In this document: in pieces, positions 56,806 through 64,000 of the stretch
Numbering within the stretch: the first letter of the stretch is position 1
Layout: every line of letters begins with the position of its first letter
Origin: Seminavis robusta
Taxonomy: Eukaryota > Bacillariophyta > Bacillariophyceae > Naviculales > Naviculaceae
Length of the DNA: 64,000 nt
Direction: 5' to 3'
Assembly (NCBI GenBank): GCA_903772945.1
Contig: CAICTM010000026.1
Span: 62,001 to 126,000 of the forward strand
Program-made: the position numbers and the translations under genes
Notes under the pieces: generated by a model
The model's input: the letters and a program-made list of their open reading frames with translations, nothing else
Database searches by the model: none
What the model was told of the DNA's origin: nothing

Positions 56806-56860
56806 ATTCGATTCGATTCGATTCGATTCATTATTCGATTCAATTCGAATCTCATTCGAT
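56806..56860. repeat. (ATTCG)n-like microsatellite
   Basis: A run of ATTCG pentamers with interruptions in the likely 5' leader of the ELG1-like gene, about 130 bp before its ATG. The frame is open across it, but the residues encoded (repeated Phe, Asp, Ser, Ile, Arg) look non-biological, so I place the start downstream. Confidence 0.85.
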
Positions 56861-56988
56861 TTGACAGTCAGCCGATTGTTTCGAATTTTTGCCGGCCTTC
56901 TCTTCCCGCCATTCGACATCTCCGGCTCAACTTTCAACGAATTTGTCATTGTTGCCTTGGTCCACTATCACATAATGCTGAAACAACC

Positions 56989-59900
56989 ATGAACGGCACT
57001 TCATCCACAGGAAAGAAGAAGAGACTTGTGTGGGTTTGTGATAACTGCAAGGAGTTCAAGCACGAAGATTGTGACATTGTGACAAGACACGAAGAGCAGT
57101 GCAAGGGACCTTTTTGCCCTACAGCAATGGAAAACCCATCCGCTGATGATGGCAAGAAAAATGAGCAGGAGGAGCTGAAAGAAACAGAGAAACCCAGTGC
57201 TTCTACTACAACATGTACGGATGATACTGGTGGCGACAATGATTCGACTGGAAGCAAGAGAAAGAGAATCAACTCGTCGGCTGAAAAAGAAGAGAATTTG
57301 GAAACCAACCAGGCTACTATTAATAGTCGGACAATGACACGGAAACTTCGATCGTCCTCAGCCAGAAGCACCAACAGCAGCACCACCACCACAGAAGAGT
57401 CGACTGATGATGAAAACCGGGGGAAGAAATCTACTGGGAAAAACAACAGCAATGGTAAAAAGAGGGAAAGAAGCGACAAGTCTAAGCAAAGATCAACGTC
57501 TGGAAAGGACAATGACGACACCACAGCAGAGGACCTCAAGAAGAAACGGCAAAAGAAACCAGCCAAGTTAGCCAGTATCTTCAATCCTGCTTCTTCAGGA
57601 GACACTGCCACTATTAATAATACCACTAGGTCCAGAAATGGAACCAAAAACACCAACAAGAACAGCACTATCAACAACAAAAAGGTTCTCAAGGAGAACA
57701 ACGGCAAGGACCTTAAGAAGAAACCCACAAACAAAAAGAATGCTCTGGAGTTGTTGTCACAAAGCAGCAGTAGTGAAAATTCAAACCAATCCACCAAACG
57801 AAAACCACCAGCCAACAAGGAAAAAACAAAAACAACGCAAAATTCCAAATCCGCTTCTTCATCCACAGTAGCAGCATCCAAAAAGCAAAAGACAACCAAC
57901 ACCAAAAACAGCAATGCGTCACTGGCCGCCATTTTTCAGTCACAACGCACCAAAGGTGACAAACCCATGGATGAAAAGGCACTCATGGCAGAACAACGGG
58001 CTGTCGAGTTTCAAGCCAAAATGACCAAACGACGAGAAATGGAAAGGGAACAGCAACGAAAGCGGGAAGAACTCTTCTTTTCCAAAAAGAAACCAGCTGC
58101 TGGCGGCGTCACTGTAGCAGCTACTAGAACCACCGCCAGCCGCATGTACCCTTGTCCAAGATTTCCAGTGCCATCCTTTGTGTTTCCCAGTCAACAACAA
58201 GACAAAACAACCAACAACGACAATGATCAATCCACAAGCAAGAAAACAGTGTCCAAGGAAATGCTTCAACAGGCTCAACTTGCACTTCAGAAGGCAATGC
58301 ATTGTCTTCACTCCAAAACAGAGGAAGCTGAAAGCTCATCGCCCTGGGAGTGGACCTACTCATTGCCGTCAGCAGCAACCATGACTGCAGATGACTTTGA
58401 CGCAGAGCTAGCCAAAATCCTGGCGAGTGCAGGAGCACCGGGTGTGTCAAAAGCAAGTGGTCAATCGTCGCTTTGGGCGGAGACATACTACTCTTTGGTC
58501 AATCTTGACGACATTTGTGGGCAGCAGAATCAACTGGTCGCCAACGATCTGGTGGCGTTTGTCAGAGACTGGATGGTACACCGACAAGATGCCCATGAAC
58601 GCATGGCCGAACGACAAAGGGCTTTGCAAAAGAAACGACGAGCCACAAAAAAGAAAAAGTCCACCAAGTATGCGGACGATGAGGACCTGTGGTCTGATTC
58701 CGACAATGAAGATGGTCTGGCACGACTTTGTCTCATTGATGGGCCTGTGGGAACCTGCAAGTCGGCTTTGGTCCATGCCGTAGCACGCCATTGTGGTTGT
58801 CAGATAATTGAGCTGAATACATCTGATAAACGCGGCAGCGCTGATCTTCGAAAGGCATTGGAAGAAGCAACCAGGAGCCATTCTTCGCTCGCGATGCTCA
58901 AGAAACAACAAACCAACTTTTTTGCCAAGCAGGAGTTGGTCGACAGCGATGATGAGAATGACGACGACGCCAATAGCGATTGTGATAGCGACGGAGAAGT
59001 GCAACCCAAAAAGAAGGGAACCTCTTTGACCATGATACTGATTGACGAAGGTAGGCTAGCTTTCACTTTGGGTCGTCTTGTAAGAAATCTTTGCTCTCAT
59101 GCCTCTGACTCTTGTTGTTTTGTGCCGCTAGCTGATATCACTTTCGAGACTGGCGGAGACTCTGCATTTTGGTCCGCCTTGAATGACCTGGCTCGGAAAG
59201 CGCAGTGCCCCATCTTTTTGACTTCAAATCGTGTCCCAAGGGAGCTGGACTCTATGTTGTACAAATATGTGGCCACTTCACGACCATCTCCTACAGAGTG
59301 CGCAAAAGAATTGAAGCGTTTTCTAACTGAAGAAAGCATTTTGCCCAAAGAAGTGAATGTCGATGTCCTGAATGGTCTAGCCCTGCTTGCCGAGCTGTGT
59401 GACTGCGATCTACGTCGTATCCTACATCGGCTCCAGCTCTTTTGTTCCGCCAAATCAAAAGTGACGACAAGAGATGAACAATCAACACCAGCGTCCACCA
59501 CCATAGAAAGGGATTCAACTCAGGACCAGGCTGTCAACATCGTAAAAGTTTCACCAAGACAGATCTCCTCTGAAACCGAAACGCTACTCACCATCAGGGG
59601 CAAGAACTTTTGCAGGCTCAAGAGTCACGCGACAAAACAACCTGAAGTACAAGTGTTCGTTGGAGAGCAGCTCTGCCCAGTGGCCAAGATTGTAGACGAT
59701 AAAACCATCCTGGCGGTGTGCCCAGCTCTTGTTCGGGATGCCAATGTCGACAAGTATGGGTTGAGGAGTGTATCCAAGTATGTCAAACATCAAAGCTTGG
59801 GTTCTTGCTACTCGCCAGTCTCCTTGCACTCCTTGCATCCAAGTGGATCTGGCCACGTTGCCTCTTCGCATGTTTTCTCGCACACCTTGGTGGACGGTAC

Positions 59901-61185
59901 AACCGTCAGTGCCCTGATACCTTATAATGTGGAGTGGTTGTTTCCAGAGGAAGAGGATGAAAGTGATGTTGAATTTGATGACGCCTATCATCAACACGCT
60001 GCCCGTCCATCCTGTCTCTTGAAGAGGAAAGCGGTTGCTTCAACCGACACTGACAAAGCCCATCGTATGCTCGAGGCTGCCCTTGAGGAATGGGGACCCG
60101 ACGCCGTGGACGAGGTCAGCACGAAAGCAGCGTCTGCCAAAGGCTTTGGCAACACAGACATTGCAATCCAAAGCCAATGCGAGTTGGATTCACTAGCAAA
60201 GGATCTGGAGCTTGCCAGTGATGCCTCGCTTCTCGATGACTTCTGCGGGCTTCCGTTCCTATCGGGGGCTACGCCTGGCTTTGGATATCAATTCACGCCG
60301 GAAGGTTCCGAGTCCAATTTTTCCTCGACATCATTGAAACTACATGGCAATTCTACTCAGTACGTGTGATTTGATGCATGAATTGATTGGTTGTTTCATT
60401 GGTCTGTTCACGATCTAACCCCTTCGTCCGGATGTCCCCACAGTTGCAGCGAAGAAAGATTGCTGTTTTCCGGGTACAAGGACACTGCTGCTTTCTACGG
60501 GGATAGCGATGCCTGGATGTCGAACCCAACGAGCGCCAGGGATCGCGAGTTGATTAGGACTTCTTTAGGTGCACGCTTTGCTGACGCTGCATCGACATCG
60601 GCATCTGCGGTGCAACAGGAGGACGAGGAGGATGTGGACGACTTGACGCTGTGGTCCCCTCCCTGTTCTACGGATGTTGACGAAGATGCCTTTCTTCTCC
60701 GGCCGATTCCAGCTCCTCTTCAATTTTTGCCCGCCCTGCTCCTAGAAACACAGCAATCTGCAGTCTGCCGTCATGTGAGAGGAAGCGTCTTCTTGCAACG
60801 GCGCGTGGAAGAAAGCTCAAGCGCACAGCTAGACGCCATCAATGTGGTGTGCACTCATGATGCTCATGTGCGCATGCGTTACAAGGGTTTGCATGATGCG
60901 AACCTGAGCCTTGACTACATCCCCATTCTGCGGATGATGGCAGTCTTCGAGCGGGCGATATTGAGCATAGAGGACAACGAACCCGCGAACATGCCACGAC
61001 GAAGGACACGGCGATCGAACAAAGGACGTAGCCATTACTTGGAATCGCTGAACAAGATTATCACGTGGGGCGAAGAAGGCGTCCCTTCAGCCTCTGAAGC
61101 TGGGGAACGTCTTGCAAAGTCCTTCTTACAGTACCAGTACGGGACTACCGGTACACTATCGGTTTCTTCCGACTTTGGACTCTAG
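56989..61185 (+). CDS. ELG1/ATAD5-like AAA ATPase with possible IPT/TIG domain
   Basis: Three exons: 56989-59050, 59132-60365 and 60444-61185; 1345 residues. ELG1/ATAD5 forms an RFC-like complex that removes PCNA from DNA after replication. The N-terminus has a CxxC..H..C zinc-finger-like motif (CDNCKEF ... RHEEQC). About 430 disordered, Lys/Ser/Thr/Asn-rich residues follow. The ATPase domain has Walker A GPVGTCKSAL (about 584), ELNTSDKRG, and Walker B LIDEADITFE, which is created by removing the 81-nt intron 59051-59131. FLTSNR (sensor 1) follows. Residues about 820-930 (VSPRQISSETETLLTIRGKNF, split VSPRQISSETE and LLTIRGKNF) resemble an IPT/TIG fold. Intron 2 (60366-60443) has a weaker GTGATT donor. 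The alternative is another RFC-like large subunit, but the domain order fits ELG1. Confidence 0.8.
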
Positions 61186-61361
61186 CAACGGTAGCTAACT
61201 CAATTACCTAGACTACTTCAGCAGAGTTTACCCCTTGAATTGGCTGGATGGATTGAATCATCCCCTCGTCAACCACAGCACGTAGCTTTACATTGAACAC
61301 CAAATAAGCTAATTTATTTAGAAGGAAGAGGTGAAACTACATGAATCGAATCGATTGAATC

Positions 61362-62935
61362 TTAGGCGGCGTAGGTCCTTCCTGCTCCGTGTTCCTTCAC
61401 CCAGGCATCGTTGGCGAATGGGTCGCCACTCCAGGACTTTTGGAATGCAGCTTCAAAGTCAAAGCCTTCGGGATCATCAATGCGATCCTCGATATCTTTC
61501 TTGAAGTGACGGACAAGGCCTTGCACAGGCCAGGCAGCTGCATCACCAAGGGCGCAGATCGTGTGGCCCTCGATTTGACGCGAAATCTCTTCCAACATGG
61601 GAATCTCTCTCTTGTCGGCATCTCCCTTTTCCATGCGAATGAGGATATCTTCTAACCAACCAGTACCTTCACGACAGGGAGTGCACTGTCCACAAGACTC
61701 GTGCTTGTAGAAATGCGAAAGTCTGCGAATGGCACCGACCATGTCGACGGTATTGTCAAACATGGTCACGGCTGCGGTTCCCAAACCAGATCCTTTGGCT
61801 CTCAAATCGTCAAATTCCATCAATGCTTCATCGCAAAGCGCCTTGTTCAAGACTGGGACAGAGGAACCACCGGGGATGCAAGCCTGTAGAGAATCCCATC
61901 CGTTGCGCATACCTTTGCAGTGTTTTTCGATAAGCTCCTGAAGAGGAATCGACATGGATTCTTCGACGACCATTGGGTTCTTGACATGGCCCGAAATGGC
62001 AAACAATTTGGTGCCTCGATTGTTTTCATTTCCAAAAGAAGCAAACCAAGACGCTCCACGGCGCAAAATAGTCGGAGCCACAGCGATGGTCTCTACATTG
62101 GTGACGGTGGAAGGGCAACCGAAAACTCCGACACCGGCTGGGAACGGAGGCTTTAGCCGTGGTTTTCCCTGTTTTCCTTCCAAACTCTCAATGAGAGCAG
62201 TTTCTTCTCCGCAAATGTAGGCACCGGCACCACGGTGTAAATAAATATCGAAATCATATCCCGATCCGCAGGCATTCTTTCCGATCAACCCAGCCGAATA
62301 TGCCTCGTGGATGGCTTCATCCAAGACGACGGCTTCATTGAAATATTCACCACGAATGTAAATGTACGCGGCTCGAGCACGCATTGCAAATCCGGCAATG
62401 AGGCAGCCTTCCACCAATTTGTGTGGATCCTTACGCATAATTTCTCGATCCTTGCAGGTCCCGGGTTCACTTTCATCGGCATTTACGACAAGAAAAGAAG
62501 GACGGCCATCCGTCTCCTTGGGCATGAAACTCCACTTGAGACCAGAAGGGAATCCAGCTCCACCTCGTCCACGAAGTCCGGAATCCTTGATTTCTTGGAC
62601 AATCCAATCAGGGCCCATCCACATGATTTCCTTGGTCATGTCATAATCACCTCGCTTCAGAGCATCTTTCAACCTCCAATCCTGTTCTCCGTACAGGTTG
62701 GTAAAGATGCGGTCTTGATCTGTCAATCCTTGAAAGACTCTGAGAAAAGACGAAAAATAAAATAGACAAGTCAGATTCTCTACTATTTCAGCATGCAGCA
62801 AGACATCACTGTTCCCACTGACGGCACCACACAAACTCACCCACTTCCAGCCAGCACTTTTGGATCTGCCGACATGTAGCGAGCACCAAGGCGTCGCCCC
62901 GCTGAACGGGATAATGCTGACCTGACGATAGTCAT
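61362..62935 (-). CDS. NDUFV1: NADH dehydrogenase (ubiquinone) flavoprotein 1
   Basis: Two exons, 62935-62841 and 62739-61362, with a 101-nt intron (GTGAGT donor, TTTCTCAG acceptor) joining VLAGSG to [11 protein letters not shown]; 490 residues. NDUFV1 is the 51-kDa matrix-arm subunit of mitochondrial complex I. It binds NADH and FMN and carries the N3 4Fe-4S cluster. Visible motifs: [14 protein letters not shown] (NADH/FMN glycine loop), [33 protein letters not shown], and the cluster motif [12 protein letters not shown] with a distal cysteine in HTICALGDA. Exon 1 gives a basic presequence ([20 protein letters not shown]) for mitochondrial import. Reading through the intron instead yields a false, longer N-terminus starting near 63038. 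Confidence 0.96.
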
Positions 62936-63267
62936 CTTCAGCACCCTTTACTCGCTTCAACAACAACAGCAGCAATATCACAAACCGCCAATGTGGGTTG
63001 TCGTTCGTCGGCCGCTGAAAAAGTGCCATTGTCGTCATTCAGCTCACCCAAAGAAGGCATCGCACTTGCCCGAGATATCTTTGTCAGTCAGTCTCAATAG
63101 AGTTAGAGATAAACTCTGGATTTTGACCGTTGACCTCTCACCCCATTTATTTCCTTTCATCCATCCATCCTGCCTTTAGTCTTGTGGCTGCTGCTTCCTC
63201 GTTGTTCTGCTGCTTAGGGCTGACTACCGTAGCTACTAGTTGTGTTGATTGATCCAACTGCATCAGA
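62936..63267. promoter_or_regulatory. Bidirectional spacer between NDUFV1 and the last gene
   Basis: Divergent start codons 332 bp apart share this interval as promoter. It is unremarkable apart from a CCATCCATCC run near 63160. No specific site is assigned. Confidence 0.4.
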
Positions 63268-64000
63268 ATGATGTCCGCCGAATCTCCCTCGAGGGCTGTT
63301 CCTGAATCGGTCTTGCTGTCTTTTTTTGCCGAGGCAACCAAGGCGTTGAATGGCTGTTCGACTCTTGAACCTCTTTCGCTTTCGCAATGTCGAGAGAAAT
63401 TGTTGGAGGAACAGAATCATTGCCTAGAAAAGGTGCTCGGCGATCACAATGCGTCCCATGACGACGACATCGCCATTTCCAAGGGACAGCTTCAGGAAGC
63501 CCTGACGGATCTATCCACCCGAACCTTTGGCTCCAACACTGGTTTGAGTGAACAGCACGACAATCTCCTGCCAGAGGCCATTGAAGCCATGACGGATGCA
63601 GCACGGCTAGCGTTTGCCCGTCTAACACTGACATCTGAGTGTCTGCGAACGGGCACCACTAGTTTGAATGATTCCCCCAAGGAGAGTGCGAATGCTGCCA
63701 CACCACCCAGAACCCTGAAAACAAGCCAGCTGGCACGATCCGATATGCTCGAGTTCTGCGCCCTCTGCCGAGCATCCATTCGTCTTCCTACTGTCCTAGC
63801 GCATATCAAAGATCCAAAACAGCCGTTGCTGGAAGAAGCAAATCAAACGAAAAATGCTGCCAATGACAGACCTCGCTTACACATCCCACCACTCAAGAGA
63901 TTGGAGAATTTGCAACGTCTATTGCTGCAGGCTTTGGGATATGATGCGGACATGGGACTTACAGAATTGGCACGTCAAGTCAGGATGGGGGATGGAAACG
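63268..64000 (+). CDS. Unrecognised gene, 5' part, truncated by the window edge
   Basis: The frame opens with two adjacent ATGs (63268 and 63271) and stays open to the end of the window, giving 244 codons with no stop. The protein starts MMSAESPSRAVPESVLLSFF and is largely helical, with LEPLSLSQCREKLLEEQNH, an acidic stretch (SHDDDIAISKGQLQEAL), a DMLEFCALCRASIRLPTVLAHI region and PPLKRLENLQRLLLQALGYD, split PPLKRLENLQ and RLLLQALGYD. No signal peptide or recognised domain is seen. Codon use resembles the neighbours, so it is probably real. The rest, including any introns, lies to the right of the window. Confidence 0.65.
   Translation, partial: MMSAESPSRAVPESVLLSFFAEATKALNGCSTLEPLSLSQCREKLLEEQNHCLEKVLGDHNASHDDDIAISKGQLQEALTDLSTRTFGSNTGLSEQHDNLLPEAIEAMTDAARLAFARLTLTSECLRTGTTSLNDSPKESANAATPPRTLKTSQLARSDMLEFCALCRASIRLPTVLAHIKDPKQPLLEEANQTKNAANDRPRLHIPPLKRLENLQRLLLQALGYDADMGLTELARQVRMGDGN

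Noticed and set aside
56758-56988. An N-terminal extension of the ELG1-like protein through the (ATTCG)n run
   Set aside because: The residues are a direct translation of the microsatellite, and the ATG at 56989 is followed by the zinc-finger-like motif.
62740-63038. A longer NDUFV1 start at 63038 giving 558 residues
   Set aside because: It reads through the intron and a different frame; the spliced form gives a proper mitochondrial presequence and the expected length.

Overview
The window is nuclear DNA of a photosynthetic eukaryote, most likely a diatom or close stramenopile relative. Several proteins start with a hydrophobic signal peptide followed by a transit-like stretch whose first residue is aromatic (FVT at 15527, YTT at 43798, FTA at 45776), the bipartite targeting expected for a secondary red plastid. 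Genes are mostly single-exon or carry a few short GT-AG introns (about 50-260 nt), lie on both strands, and are separated by 0.2-2.3 kb spacers rich in short palindromes (GGTACC, TACCGGTA, CTAGCTAG). The exact species cannot be fixed from sequence alone.

Layout. 1-1044: 3' end of a class III nucleotidyl cyclase. 1.4-2.2 kb: a tandemly duplicated repeat with hairpins. 2.7-4.0 kb: an unrecognised secreted or plastid protein. 4.4-13.2 kb: a housekeeping block with an FHIT-like HIT hydrolase, coatomer gamma, a TRIC-like membrane protein and the ribosome-biogenesis WD protein PWP2. 13.4-14.0 kb: a MITE-like inverted-repeat element. 15.5-23.8 kb: a plastid DUF3110 protein, an MFSD6-like transporter, a membrane glycosyltransferase and a prolyl-oligopeptidase-family peptidase. 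24.8-27.6 kb: a decayed MULE DNA transposase, followed by an unrecognised gene with a 36-residue asparagine run. 30.3-37.3 kb: glucosidase II beta and a USP22/Ubp8-like ubiquitin hydrolase with a long disordered N-terminus. 37.6-47.8 kb: a carotenoid oxygenase, an mTERF protein, an unrecognised plastid protein and MGDG synthase, so three or four plastid-related genes in 10 kb. 48.8-56.2 kb: a 1250-residue disordered repeat protein, a nucleoside phosphorylase and a two-helix membrane protein. 57.0-62.9 kb: an ELG1/ATAD5-like AAA ATPase and the mitochondrial complex I subunit NDUFV1. 63.3-64.0 kb: the 5' part of an unrecognised gene.

There is no operon-like organisation. The genes serve separate compartments: Golgi (COPG), ER glycan quality control (glucosidase II beta), nucleolus (PWP2), chromatin (USP22-like), replication (ELG1-like), mitochondrion (NDUFV1) and plastid (MGD, carotenoid oxygenase, DUF3110). 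I resolved introns by joining GT-AG sites that restore family motifs. Two introns (10833-11051 in PWP2, 59051-59131 in the ELG1-like gene) are multiples of three without stops, so a naive reading runs straight through them. No virus-like element, CRISPR array or clear tRNA/rRNA gene was seen. The most notable candidates are the inverted-repeat element at 13421-13983, the hairpin repeat at 1445-2148 and a possible IPT/TIG domain inside the ELG1-like protein.
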